64,000 nucleotides of DNA from Roseinatronobacter bogoriensis DSM 18756 (GCF_004366635.1 NZ_SORN01000008.1:62001-126000); one strand, 5' to 3'; positions 8,812-17,177 are shown, counted from the stretch's first letter. Translations and numbers: made by a program. The notes: generated by a model from the letters alone, not told the origin.

Positions 8812-8949
8812 TCAACTCAGCACAAAGAGGGTTTCGTTGGGACCGCAAATGCCTTCTTGCCACACAGTGCCGGTGGAATGTTCAAAGGGCGCGGCAGTGA
8901 CGGGGTCGAACCAATGGGTCGAATCTCCATGGCTGTCCCCTCTTGCTTG
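8812..8949 (-). pseudogene. Possible C-terminal remnant of an unidentified gene
   Basis: A 45-codon open stretch on the minus strand bounded upstream by an in-frame TGA at 8950–8952. It has no start codon but reads like real protein: DSTHWFDPVTAAPFEHSTG, then a Trp, Cys and Gly-rich ending. Natural-looking composition and the lack of a start suggest the tail of a truncated gene beside betC. No family is recognised, so this is tentative. Confidence 0.25.
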
Positions 8950-9258
8950 TCAATTTTCTAGTCGCCTCTTGCCAGTTTTACGACACTAAGTTCACCGATT
9001 GAGGGGGTTTGGGGCTACAGTGAAAGGCTGCTGCCGAGAGCAGCGCTGCCATACTGCCTGACCGTTGGCTTTGGGCCGACCACGTTGTCACGTAGCGTTG
9101 GCTTCAATGCGATCCGTCCGCCACAAAGAAGCAGGCCGTCGTTAATCCGAACTAGGCAAGATAGTTACGGCATGTTGAACAATATGTAGATGACGCCCTG
9201 CGCAACCTCGGGCATCACGAACAGTGCAACGCATCTATGCTCTTGCCGCGCCGCCAGC

Positions 9259-9384
9259 AGTGGAGGGTTCAGCCATACCCGCTTGGCTGGCACCGGCTGC
9301 ATCCCCATCACATGATCTTTAATTTTCTAAGACTTCGGTTATCTCTCGACAACCAATCACCCGCGCAAAAGTCCCACCCGAATG
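9259..9384 (+). repeat. 126-bp dispersed repeat, copy B
   Basis: Direct copy of the repeat at 1725–1851, with the same ends (AGTGGAGGGTTCAGCC and CAAAAGTCCCACCCGAATG) and scattered differences inside. It ends 53 bases before the XRE regulator start. The sequences beyond the ends of the two copies are unrelated, so the boundaries are well defined. Confidence 0.75.
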
Positions 9385-9437
9385 AGCTGCACGGTCGCGG
9401 TAAGTAAGTCTTGCAACAAACAACAAGCGAGACACCA

Positions 9438-9836
9438 ATGACCAACCCCTACAAAGATACCCCGACTGCGCGCTTTATCGCAGCCCGTGTGCGCGATCTG
9501 GCACATCGCAAGACCCAGGCCGAGATCGCAGCAGAAGCGGGCTTCGTAAATGCAAATTTCATGTCGCTTCTGAAATCTGGAAAGAACAAGGTGCCGCTGG
9601 ATCGTGTGCCGTCGCTTGCACGGGCGCTGGAAGTCGATCCGGCCTATCTGATGCGCATGGCACTGGATCAGGCTGTGGGTGCGACGGCTGCGAAAGCGAT
9701 CATCGATATCTTCGGCACGCCCGCGACCGAGAATGAAATCGGTTGGCTGCACGAGATCCGGGATGCATCTGACAATACGGACCCGCGTCTGACTGCGCGT
9801 TCACGGGCAGCATTGCGTGGGATATTCGGGAAATGA
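9438..9836 (+). CDS. XRE-family helix-turn-helix protein
   Basis: 132 residues. Residues ~20–70 form a Cro/C1-type helix-turn-helix (TQAEIAAEAGFVNANFMSLL, then LDRVPSLARALEVDPAYLMRMAL), followed by a ~60-residue tail of unknown function. ATG 9438 is preferred over an upstream in-frame TTG at 9411 because it begins at the conserved region and has GCGAG upstream. Its stop overlaps the start of a 56-residue protein, so the two are co-translated. Such pairs are common in prophage or plasmid-like cargo, but nothing phage-like remains beside it. Confidence 0.8.
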   Translation: MTNPYKDTPTARFIAARVRDLAHRKTQAEIAAEAGFVNANFMSLLKSGKNKVPLDRVPSLARALEVDPAYLMRMALDQAVGATAAKAIIDIFGTPATENEIGWLHEIRDASDNTDPRLTARSRAALRGIFGK

Positions 9837-10003
9837 GTGATGATATCTACGTTCTACCTATGGGTCCGGTGGGACCGTGGGACCAGCTGACCAGAAACGA
9901 GCGAGCGTGGATCGAGTTCATTCGAGTAATCTCTTGCGGAAGTGACCCTAAGATCACGCCCGCGCGGGTGCGTGCGCTGCGGGAGCTTCTGGACAGCACG
10001 TGA
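9833..10003 (+). CDS. Small 56-residue protein co-translated with the XRE regulator
   Basis: It starts at ATG 9833, overlapping the previous stop by four bases (ATGA), and ends at TGA 10001–10003. The sequence begins MSDDIYVLPMGPVGPWDQ and continues with an amphipathic helix (LTRNERAWIEFIRVIS) and a basic C-terminal helix (PARVRALRELLDST). The overlap and natural composition support a real gene. The family is not recognised; a partner of the upstream regulator is a reasonable guess only. Confidence 0.65.
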   Translation: MSDDIYVLPMGPVGPWDQLTRNERAWIEFIRVISCGSDPKITPARVRALRELLDST

Positions 10004-10945
10004 TCGATCGTCGTGGAAATGTTCATCCTTTTCGGATTTTCTGTTCGTGAAGGGCATTTCAGCACTGAAATGGCGCGAGGGCAGGGAACCTGCGCTCGCG
10101 TCATGTCACGCAAGCAAATGGCTAAGCGGCGACCTTTGCATAGCGAACCCGGCTTTTTGTATCTATGAACAACAGATGGGGGTTCAGCGAATTTGCAAGA
10201 TGAGTATGGTTTTGAGTTGGCCAAGTGCTGCATAAATCTGCTATACAATCTGCAATACAGGGATAATAAGTTTATATATAAATCAATATCTTAAAGTATC
10301 TCCGGCTCGGATAAGACGGACCGTCTCTCCGCCATTTAGCCTCGATTTTATCGAATAAATCTCGATTTTGGGGCTTATGCTCCACACTAGGCCAAAATAA
10401 AGCGCTTGAACCGAGGAGAGCGAAGTACTCCCCGCTCGGTTTCACCTTTTGCCAGGCGGGCCATATGGTCGCGAAACGCACCAGAAGATCCTACGCGCTT
10501 GCCCGGCTCTGCGGATGCCGTGTTTTCTGGCATAGGGGCAAAAAGCATCCCCGATCGATCCTGATCCGACAGGATTGTAGCGCTGGAGCGCCCCTCCAAC
10601 CTTTTGGGTTGCAGCTTATGACTGCTTCGTTGTGCAGTTGGGCTCAAACTCGTGCGCCCTATGTGATGCGCTGCCGTATGTCGAGGTCTGAGAATACAGG
10701 CAGCGGCAGGACAAGTATGTGACGTGCATCGTAGTGCTGGCTTCGGGCCGTGCCTGTGATGCTTTTGGCTTCGCTGGCTTGGTCAGTGGCCAGAGCATCC
10801 CCTGATTTCGCTCTTGAGGCACGCTCTTCACGACAATTCATCTCTGGGTGCGGCCCGGATCATCACCGGGCTAGCGAGCGGAGGGGTGCAGATCGCAACC
10901 GTGTGAGATCTTTTATCAGAACACGCGCATTCAGATGTTCGGCAC
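10004..10945. other. Long gene-poor spacer before alr
   Basis: About 940 bases of mixed composition, including an AT-rich stretch near 10240–10290. Several short frames exist. The best is an 86-codon minus-strand frame (10387–10647) with a basic C-terminus, but it has no clear ribosome site and no family signal, so it is not called. Probably eroded accessory DNA. Confidence 0.4.
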
Positions 10946-11983
10946 CTAACTATACACCCGCGCGTAGCGATGGCCCAGACCCGTAAGGATCTCATAGCCA
11001 ATCGTGTCAATCACGCTTGCAAGTGTGTCGATGTCCTGATGCGGTCCAATCAGGTCGAGGGTTTCGGGGTCGTCAGGGACCGCGCTGATGTCGATGGTCA
11101 CAAGGTCCATCGAGACACGCCCGACAAGCGGGCACGCAATATCATCGGCCCATAGCGTGGCCTTATGAGACAAGGCGCGCTGTATCCCATCTGCATAGCC
11201 CGCCGAGACTGTCGCAAGGCGCATGTCGCGCGGTGCCGTGAAGCTGTTGCCATAGCCCACAGTCTCACCAGTCACGACTTCGCGGGTCTGTATAACCGGC
11301 AGGCTTAGACGGACCACCGGCTGAGCTTGTGAGAAGGGATCACCACCATACAGGCCAATTCCTGGCCGGGTAATGTCGAAATGATACGCCTCTCCCAACA
11401 GGATACCGCCTGTCGCGGCAAGCGAGCGTGGCACGCCGGTTCCATCTGTCATCTGGTGAAAGACGGCAAGTTGGTCGGTATTCATGTCATGGTCTGGTTC
11501 ATCCGCACAGGCCAGATGCGACATCAGCAACTCAGGCCCCTGCGCCAGTGCAATTTCCGCGACAGCGGCCCATTCGGCAGGCTCCATCCCCAGGCGGTTC
11601 ATGCCTGTATCCAGCTGAATCCCGAAGGGATGGCCGTTCAACGCCTCAAAATGGCGGGTCAGTTGCTCGGTCGAGTTCAGCATCGGGATCAGGTTGGCTT
11701 CAGAGATAAGGCGCGCATCGCCCTCCATATGCCCCCCATAGACATGGATCGGTAAATCCGGTCCAATCGCTGCGCGCACTGCAATGCCTTCTTCGGCCAG
11801 CGCGACAAAAAAGCGCCGCGCGCCGGCATGGGCAAGTGCATGGGCAACATGACCCGCGCCAAGGCCATATCCATTGGCTTTGACCGTCGCGGCGGTCTGA
11901 ACCTGTGCGTCCGAGCGCGCATCCAACGCGCGCCAGTTCGCCTGCAGGGCTTTGAGATCGATATGTAACTTTGCCTGTGCCAT
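10946..11983 (-). CDS. alr: Alanine racemase
   Basis: 345 residues. PLP-dependent interconversion of L- and D-alanine for peptidoglycan. The TIM barrel carries the PLP lysine in TVKANGYGLG near residue 35. DTGMNRLGM, the GGDPF region and the second-domain catalytic Tyr region SAGYADGI follow. ATG 11983 is chosen because it begins the conserved AKLHIDL; an in-frame GTG at 12004 would add seven residues. The gene lies just outside the tRNA-Thr island, whose distal repeat begins 50 bases upstream of this start. Confidence 0.95.
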   Translation of the reverse strand: MAQAKLHIDLKALQANWRALDARSDAQVQTAATVKANGYGLGAGHVAHALAHAGARRFFVALAEEGIAVRAAIGPDLPIHVYGGHMEGDARLISEANLIPMLNSTEQLTRHFEALNGHPFGIQLDTGMNRLGMEPAEWAAVAEIALAQGPELLMSHLACADEPDHDMNTDQLAVFHQMTDGTGVPRSLAATGGILLGEAYHFDITRPGIGLYGGDPFSQAQPVVRLSLPVIQTREVVTGETVGYGNSFTAPRDMRLATVSAGYADGIQRALSHKATLWADDIACPLVGRVSMDLVTIDISAVPDDPETLDLIGPHQDIDTLASVIDTIGYEILTGLGHRYARVYS

Positions 11984-12032
11984 ACTCCGCCATTGCGTCA
12001 GCACGACCTATAGGTCAAGAGGGAAATGAAGG

Positions 12033-12051
12033 GATGGTGCTGTGAGAGAGG
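12033..12051 (-). repeat. Distal attachment repeat (copy of the tRNA-Thr 3' end)
   Basis: The 19 bases GATGGTGCTGTGAGAGAGG are identical to 13780–13798, which covers the CCA, acceptor strand and part of the T-arm of the intact tRNA-Thr. Similarity then decays. This is the pattern left by a tRNA-targeting integrase: an intact tRNA at one end and a duplicated 3' end at the other. Confidence 0.8.
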
Positions 12052-12160
12052 GCTGAGCTCGTCGTTTCTAGGTTTTATGTGTTGTTTTTATTGTATAAAA
12101 AACTGCTCAATGAAGACATGTGTAGAGCTTGGTGGGTTGGTGCGTGCATGTCCGTTTAGC

Positions 12161-12310
12161 CAACATGAGTGGCTGGACCAATACATCATCGAAAGCATCG
12201 AGGAGGCACAGGATCAGGCCACGCAATGGCTATGGACTTACAACAACGACCGCCCCAATAGGGGCATCGGCGGCATCACACCCGCCATGAAACCGAGAAT
12301 GGCTGCGTGA
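12161..12310 (+). pseudogene. IS3-family transposase C-terminal remnant
   Basis: The last 50 codons of an IS3-type OrfB. The text W-LDQYIIESIEEAQDQATQ, then the Tyr-Asn-Asn-Asp-Arg-Pro-Asn block and a GIGGITPAMKPRM ending, is the conserved end of the DDE transposase of this family. Everything upstream of 12161 is unrelated, so the gene is truncated. The following ~75 bases, with a small CCCCGTT…GACGGGG hairpin near 12320, are probably the IS right end. Confidence 0.8.
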
Positions 12311-12412
12311 ATTCTACCGATGCACCCCGTTCAGACGGGGGAGATAACCCGCCGTTCTGCCAGCGCAAGGTTACACACTAAGAAAGGTCAAATTTGCTTC
12401 CTGCTCACCGTA

Positions 12413-13246
12413 TCAGTCATTGTGTTCCCGGCTCTTGACCCCCAACAAATGTCCGTTTTGTCGTAAAGCCTGCGTTACCTTCTTAGTCGCCTCGCGTTCA
12501 AGTCCGTACTCTCCGAGTATACGGATTAGTTCGAGTGCGTTGGGCGGCATACTCACGTTGGAAGGTTGCGGCGTTTTGAGGTCAGAGACTTCATTGCTAG
12601 ACAGTCCGCAGGCAGATAGGACTGCCGAACCGAGCGGGACGCCCGATCCAAGCTCATCCTCCATTGCAACAACGACTAGGCGCTCACCGAGGGCCGCGCG
12701 CAGCTTTTCAACGATTTGATCGGGGCCTTTGAGGTTGTCGTTCTTGTCACACCATGTCTGAAAGTCGAGGAGGTGCTTCGCCGTCTTAGCAGATTGATTA
12801 TACGATGATTTACGCCAACGCTCAAGATCGCGTGTGTATACAACGTAGCGGCACTCAAGATCGGGGCTGCGGCACGCTTGATCTATCGACTTCGCAATGG
12901 CTTCAAATCGCTCGTACTTTAGGGGTGCAAACAGATATGCCGATCTTGTCCCGAGTAGGTTCTCGTCCGAAACTAACAGGACAGGCTCACTCACTAATCT
13001 AACTCTGCGGCTGAAGCGCCAAAGCGCAAGCCGTTGGCGCGCTTGTTTCAAGAGCCCGCCCTTTTTGATGAACCTATTGTTCGACGAGCGCAGTTCGCAT
13101 GTTAGGTCGTCTCTCGCCGAAACAGCGACCCCAAGGCGGCGCAGGGTGTCACGGTTAAGCCGCAGCATTTCCTGAATTGTCGATGACCCTGTCTTCGGCA
13201 AGCCAAAGTGAATTACGAGCAAACGCCTTTCCGAAGGAGAACTCAT
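12413..13246 (-). CDS. Sulfotransferase-like P-loop protein
   Basis: 277 residues from ATG 13246; in-frame starts at 13282 (ATG) and 13291 (GTG) exist and none has a clear ribosome site. The N-terminus LLVIHFGLPKTGSSTIQEML has the phosphosulfate-binding loop (PKTGSST) typical of PAPS-dependent sulfotransferases. A YTRDLERWRKSSYNQ segment around residue 145 resembles their R…S 3'-phosphate site. Similar proteins often modify surface glycans, but the acceptor here is unknown. The gene lies within the tRNA-Thr island and has more AT-rich codons than its neighbours, consistent with transfer. Confidence 0.65.
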   Translation of the reverse strand: MSSPSERRLLVIHFGLPKTGSSTIQEMLRLNRDTLRRLGVAVSARDDLTCELRSSNNRFIKKGGLLKQARQRLALWRFSRRVRLVSEPVLLVSDENLLGTRSAYLFAPLKYERFEAIAKSIDQACRSPDLECRYVVYTRDLERWRKSSYNQSAKTAKHLLDFQTWCDKNDNLKGPDQIVEKLRAALGERLVVVAMEDELGSGVPLGSAVLSACGLSSNEVSDLKTPQPSNVSMPPNALELIRILGEYGLEREATKKVTQALRQNGHLLGVKSREHND

Positions 13247-13476
13247 CACAATGATAGGTTTTCTCTGTGCGCGGTCTGGCATTCTAGGCACAAAGACAGC
13301 GAATAAAAAGTTCTTACTGACAGGTTGATAAACTTGCCTTCATCGCTGGCAAAATTTTTCCCGAAGTCAAGATAGTAGTTCAAAGCTCTGCCACTCCTGC
13401 AGCTACCTCACAATCATAACCTGTCATAGATAAGAAGTGCAACGTGAAACCGACATGACCTATCTGAATGTGCTTT

Positions 13477-13740
13477 TTAGTCAGTGGTGCGACAATTCCT
13501 CTGCTCGCCGGTACCATCTTCGAACCAGGCTACGAGCGACTGTTTTTGCAGGGCTTCGGAATTTCGAAGCTTTTCTTCATTTTCGTTTTTGGTTTTCAAC
13601 GATCAACTTACTTCGGCCTTCCCAAAGATTTCCCTAAGGTTTGCGGGTGTTTTCTGCCGGACATAAAAGGCGCCTGTCTTCGGGTTTTTGTGTGATCTGT
13701 ATATGTGTAGAGCCTTGGGGCAGAACTGAGCATTATCCAA
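13477..13740 (-). pseudogene. Tyrosine recombinase (integrase) N-terminal remnant with nonsense codon
   Basis: On the minus strand the frame reads KALHIYRSHKNPKTGAFYV, then RQKTPANLREIFGKAEVS, then TGA (13603–13605), then SLKTKNENEEKLRNSEALQK and a stop at 13477–13479. Integrases of this class continue through a RSLKTK-type motif, so the TGA probably replaces a CGA arginine codon. Only ~80 codons of a ~400-codon gene remain; the catalytic domain is gone. The position beside the tRNA 3' end is where the integrase of a tRNA-integrated element sits. Confidence 0.65.
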
Positions 13741-13781
13741 ACCACTGCCATCGCCAATCTTCACGTATTTAGTCGGACAGA

Positions 13782-13856
13782 TGGTGCTGTGAGAGAGGAT
13801 TGAACTCTCGACCTCTCCCTTACCAAGGGAGTGCTCTGCCACTGAGCTACCACAGC
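13782..13856 (-). tRNA. tRNA-Thr (anticodon GGT)
   Basis: Reading the minus strand from 13856: acceptor stem GCTGTGG, D-arm GCTC-AGTGGCA-GAGC, anticodon arm CTCCC-TTGGTAA-GGGAG with anticodon GGT, T-arm GAGAG-TTCAATC-CTCTC, acceptor 3' strand TCACAGC, discriminator A, and an encoded CCA (13782–13784). All stems pair, with one G·T in the acceptor stem. It serves as the attachment site of the small island at lower coordinates. Confidence 0.96.
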
Positions 13857-13950
13857 ATGGCCTGTCGGCGATGGGCGGCTAGGTAGTCGGAAATTCCGTT
13901 CGGTGCAAGCCTTATCTGGACGGTTTTTGAAAGTTGCGCTACGAGAGGGC

Positions 13951-14112
13951 ATGAGCGAGACAAAGCCAAACGGGACTGGGACAGCAAAAACCCGCGATGC
14001 GGCGCGGGCCGAGCGGTTGAAAGCTGCCTTGAAAGCGAATATCGCCAAACGAAAGGCGCAGTCCCGCGCCCGGACAGACGCATCAGACAGCGCGCCGAGT
14101 GATAAAAAGTAA
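13951..14112 (+). CDS. Small basic hypothetical protein upstream of murA
   Basis: 53 residues, rich in Lys, Arg and Ala: MSETKPNGTGTAKTRDAARA followed by a helical RLKAALKANIAKRKAQSRAR segment and a DKK end. ATG 13951 follows an AGAGGG ribosome site and the gene stops 12 bases before murA, implying co-transcription. Comparable short Lys/Arg-rich proteins precede murA in other Rhodobacteraceae as far as I recall. The function is unknown; the charge suggests nucleic-acid or membrane-surface contact. Confidence 0.7.
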   Translation: MSETKPNGTGTAKTRDAARAERLKAALKANIAKRKAQSRARTDASDSAPSDKK

Positions 14113-14124
14113 AGGGCAGAGCAT

Positions 14125-15393
14125 ATGGATTCGATTGTTGTTACCGGGAATGGCCCGCTCAAGGGTGAGATCCCGATCGCAGGTGCGAAAAATGCCTGCC
14201 TGACGCTGATGCCAGCCACGCTTCTGACCGATGCGCCGCTGACACTGACCAATGCGCCGCGCTTGTCCGATATACGCACGATGACCGAATTGCTTGGCTC
14301 TCTCGGGGCCGAAGTCGCCAGCCTGCAAGGTGGACAGGTGCTGGCGCTGTCCAGCCATGACCTGACTTCGCATAGGGCGGATTATGACATCGTGCGCAAG
14401 ATGCGCGCCTCTATCCTTGTACTGGGACCAATGCTGGCACGTGATGGACATGCGGTTGTGTCGCTACCTGGCGGCTGCGCCATTGGCGCGCGCCCGGTGG
14501 ACCTGCATTTGCGCGCGTTGGAAGCGCTGGGCGCGGAGCTGAACCTGCGCGACGGCTATGTCCACGCCAAAGCACCTGGCGGGTTGAAGGGTGCGCGGTT
14601 CCGCTTTCCCATCGTGTCGGTGGGCGCCACCGAAAACGCGCTGATGGCGGCCACCCTGGCCAAGGGCACGACCATTCTGGAAAACGCCGCTCGAGAGCCG
14701 GAAATCGTCGATCTGGCGCAATGCCTGCGCCGTATGGGTGCCCAGATTGAGGGCGAAGGCACCAGCACGATCACCATTCAGGGCGTTGCCAGCCTTGGTG
14801 GCGCAACCCATCCTGTCGTGACCGACAGGATCGAACTTGGTACCTATATGCTGGCCCCGGCCATTGCTGGCGGTTCGGTCGAATGTCTGGGGGGGCGGCT
14901 GGACCTGGTGCAAGCATTCGCTGACAAGCTGCACGAAGCTGGCGTTGAGGTAACCGAAACAGCGCGCGGGCTGCGCGTGACGCGCAATTCCGACCGGTTG
15001 CGCTCTGTCAATGTCGCGACAGAACCGTTTCCCGGTTTCCCGACCGATTTACAGGCGCAGTTCATGGCCGCCATGTGCACTGCGGATGGCGTTTCTGTAC
15101 TGGAAGAGCATATTTTCGAGAACCGGTTCATGCATGCCCCCGAACTGACGCGCATGGGCGCGCAGATCGAAGTGCATGGCGGCACTGCAACGGTTACCGG
15201 GGTAGAGCGTTTGCGCGGCGCACCTGTTATGGCCACGGATCTGCGCGCGTCCGTTTCACTTATTCTTGCAGGGCTTGCCGCCGAAGGCGAAACGATTGTC
15301 AGCCGCGTTTACCACCTTGATCGCGGATATGAAAATGTCGAAGACAAACTGGGCGCGTGCGGCGCGCGGATAGAACGGATCAAGGCGTCATGA
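14125..15393 (+). CDS. murA: UDP-N-acetylglucosamine 1-carboxyvinyltransferase
   Basis: 422 residues, full length for the family. It transfers enolpyruvate from PEP to UDP-GlcNAc, the first committed step of peptidoglycan synthesis. Visible signatures are the N-terminal GAKNACLTLM (Lys/Asn near residues 22–23) and the catalytic Cys loop SLPGGCAIGARPVDLHL near residue 115, the residue attacked by fosfomycin. The C-terminal RVYHLDRGYENVEDKL end is intact. Its stop overlaps the next start by four bases. Confidence 0.98.
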   Translation: MDSIVVTGNGPLKGEIPIAGAKNACLTLMPATLLTDAPLTLTNAPRLSDIRTMTELLGSLGAEVASLQGGQVLALSSHDLTSHRADYDIVRKMRASILVLGPMLARDGHAVVSLPGGCAIGARPVDLHLRALEALGAELNLRDGYVHAKAPGGLKGARFRFPIVSVGATENALMAATLAKGTTILENAAREPEIVDLAQCLRRMGAQIEGEGTSTITIQGVASLGGATHPVVTDRIELGTYMLAPAIAGGSVECLGGRLDLVQAFADKLHEAGVEVTETARGLRVTRNSDRLRSVNVATEPFPGFPTDLQAQFMAAMCTADGVSVLEEHIFENRFMHAPELTRMGAQIEVHGGTATVTGVERLRGAPVMATDLRASVSLILAGLAAEGETIVSRVYHLDRGYENVEDKLGACGARIERIKAS

Positions 15394-15875
15394 GTGATGC
15401 ACGTTTCGAGGATGGGGCAGAACGCCCGCTGCGCTTGCAGGCAATGGACAGCGATGATCTGAAGGTCATTTCGGCGCTGGTGCAGGACAGTGTGTTCCCG
15501 GCCACGGAAATGACATTCGATCGCAAGCGCCGCCGCTTCGTGCTGCTGATCAACCGCTTTCGCTGGGAAGATCGCGCGCGCGCCCGCGCTGGTGGGGATT
15601 ATGAACGCGTCCAGTCCCTTCTGGTGGTAAGTGACGTGTTGGGTGCGGCAACAAGTGGGCTTGACCGTGCAGATGCAGATCTGATCCTGTCGCTGCTGGC
15701 GCTGGAATTTCATCCGGGGACCGACGGGACGGGCCATCTGTCGCTTATCCTTGCCGGTGACGGCGAGATCCGGCTGGAGGTGGAGTGTCTTGATGTCGCA
15801 TTATCTGATGTGACACGCCCTTATCGTGCACCCTCGCGCAAGGCGCCGGAACACCCGTTGGACAAGGACGTGTAA
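15390..15875 (+). CDS. DUF2948 family protein
   Basis: 161 residues, starting at ATG 15390 in an ATGA overlap with the murA stop. Recognisable features are LRLQAMDSDDLKVISALVQD near residue 15, MTFDRKRRRFVLLINRFRWE near 41, and an ending around the LEVECLDVALSDVTRPY segment. The family is common in alphaproteobacteria and is typically found between murA and hisD, but no biochemical role is known to me. It ends directly against the hisD start (TAAATG), so all three are probably one transcript. Confidence 0.88.
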   Translation: MSDARFEDGAERPLRLQAMDSDDLKVISALVQDSVFPATEMTFDRKRRRFVLLINRFRWEDRARARAGGDYERVQSLLVVSDVLGAATSGLDRADADLILSLLALEFHPGTDGTGHLSLILAGDGEIRLEVECLDVALSDVTRPYRAPSRKAPEHPLDKDV

Positions 15876-17177
15876 ATGCCCGTTTTTCTTGACAGTCGCG
15901 ATGCTGGTTTTGAGGCCGGTTTTTCAGGCTTGCTGAACGCCAAGCGCGAAGATGCCGTCGATGTGGATGATACTGTAGCAGCCATCATTGCTGATGTGCG
16001 CGCGCGCGGTGATGCCGCCGTGATCGAGTTGACACAGAAGTTTGACCGCATTGCGCTGACACCGGACACTCTGGCCTTTTCACCAGAAGAGATAGAGGCC
16101 GAATGCGCCCGCGTCCCTGCGGCCGAGCGCGCCGCGTTGGAACTGGCGGCCACACGCATTCGCGCATATCACGAAAGCCAGCGCCCTGAGGACAAGCGCT
16201 GGTTTGATGAATATGGCGCAGAACTGGGGTGGCGCTGGGGGCCAGTCGGGGCCGCCGGGCTGTATGTGCCCGGTGGTCTTGCAAGCTATCCGTCTTCGGT
16301 CTTGATGAATGCAATTCCCGCGCAGGTCGCCGGGGTGGAACGTCTGGTCATTTGCGCGCCCACGCCTGACGGGGTCGTCAATCCGCTGGTCTTGCTGGCC
16401 GCGAAGCTTTCGGGCGTGGAAACGGTTTATCGTATCGGTGGCGCGCAGGCCGTCGCCGCGTTGGCTTACGGGACCGAGACAATCGCGCCGGTTGACAAGA
16501 TCACAGGGCCTGGGAATGCCTATGTCGCTGCTGCCAAGCGGCGCGTCTTTGGGCGTGTCGGAATCGATATGATCGCGGGGCCGTCCGAGATTCTGGTGAT
16601 TGCAGACAAGGATAATGACCCTGACTGGATAGCGCTGGATCTGCTGTCTCAGGCGGAACATGATGAAAGCGCGCAATCCCTGCTGGTCACCACGGATGAG
16701 GGTTTTGGTCGCGCGGTGATGCAGGCCGTGGATGCGCGCCTAGAGACGTTGGAGCGACGCGCAATCGCGGGCGCAAGCTGGCGTGATTATGGTGCCGTGG
16801 TCGTGGTGCGTGATCTGGCCGAAGCGGCAAGACTGTCTGACCGTGTCGCGCCAGAGCATCTGGAACTTTGTGTCGCGGATCCCGAAGCGCTGCTGGCGCA
16901 GATCAACCATGCCGGCGCTGTTTTCCTTGGGCATTGGACCCCAGAAGCGATTGGCGATTACATCGGCGGTCCGAACCATGTGCTGCCAACAGCACGTTCG
17001 GCACGGTTTTCATCGGGCTTGTCAGTGCTGGATTTCATGAAACGCACAACCCTTGCGCGGATGACCCCCGAAGCCCTGGCGGCGATTGGCCCGGCCGCCG
17101 AGCAACTGGCAATTTCCGAGAGTCTGGAAGCGCATGGGCTAAGTGTGCGTGCAAGGCTGGAGCGCCTGAACCGCTAG
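15876..17177 (+). CDS. hisD: Histidinol dehydrogenase
   Basis: 433 residues. Zn- and NAD-dependent oxidation of histidinol to histidine, the last two steps of the pathway. Signatures are GLYVPGGLASYPSSVLMNAIPA near residue 125, IDMIAGPSEILVIAD near 230, SQAEHDESAQS near 255 (Zn ligands) and the catalytic Glu/His region DRVAPEHLEL near 320. It starts immediately after the DUF2948 stop. Other his genes lie ~10 kb away, so the pathway is dispersed. Confidence 0.98.
   Translation: MPVFLDSRDAGFEAGFSGLLNAKREDAVDVDDTVAAIIADVRARGDAAVIELTQKFDRIALTPDTLAFSPEEIEAECARVPAAERAALELAATRIRAYHESQRPEDKRWFDEYGAELGWRWGPVGAAGLYVPGGLASYPSSVLMNAIPAQVAGVERLVICAPTPDGVVNPLVLLAAKLSGVETVYRIGGAQAVAALAYGTETIAPVDKITGPGNAYVAAAKRRVFGRVGIDMIAGPSEILVIADKDNDPDWIALDLLSQAEHDESAQSLLVTTDEGFGRAVMQAVDARLETLERRAIAGASWRDYGAVVVVRDLAEAARLSDRVAPEHLELCVADPEALLAQINHAGAVFLGHWTPEAIGDYIGGPNHVLPTARSARFSSGLSVLDFMKRTTLARMTPEALAAIGPAAEQLAISESLEAHGLSVRARLERLNR

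Larger units (their letters stand above)
8716..9437. other. Gene-poor spacer upstream of betC
   Basis: About 720 bases. It contains a possible gene remnant on the minus strand (8812–8949) and the second copy of the 127-bp repeat (9259–9384). The remainder shows no convincing coding frame, tRNA or terminator. Confidence 0.5.
12033..13798. mobile_element. Derelict integrative island at tRNA-Thr (~1.75 kb)
   Basis: Bounded by 19-bp direct repeats, the inner one inside the tRNA-Thr gene. From the tRNA end inwards it contains a broken tyrosine integrase fragment (13477–13740) directly beside the tRNA, as usual for such elements, then a sulfotransferase-like gene, then the tail of an IS3 transposase. 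Base composition is lower in GC than the flanks. With no functional integrase it cannot move by itself. Confidence 0.75.

Noticed and set aside
10387..10647. Possible 86-residue gene on the minus strand in the spacer before alr
   Set aside because: Natural-looking C-terminus but no ribosome site, no recognisable family and no operon context; kept only as a note on the spacer.
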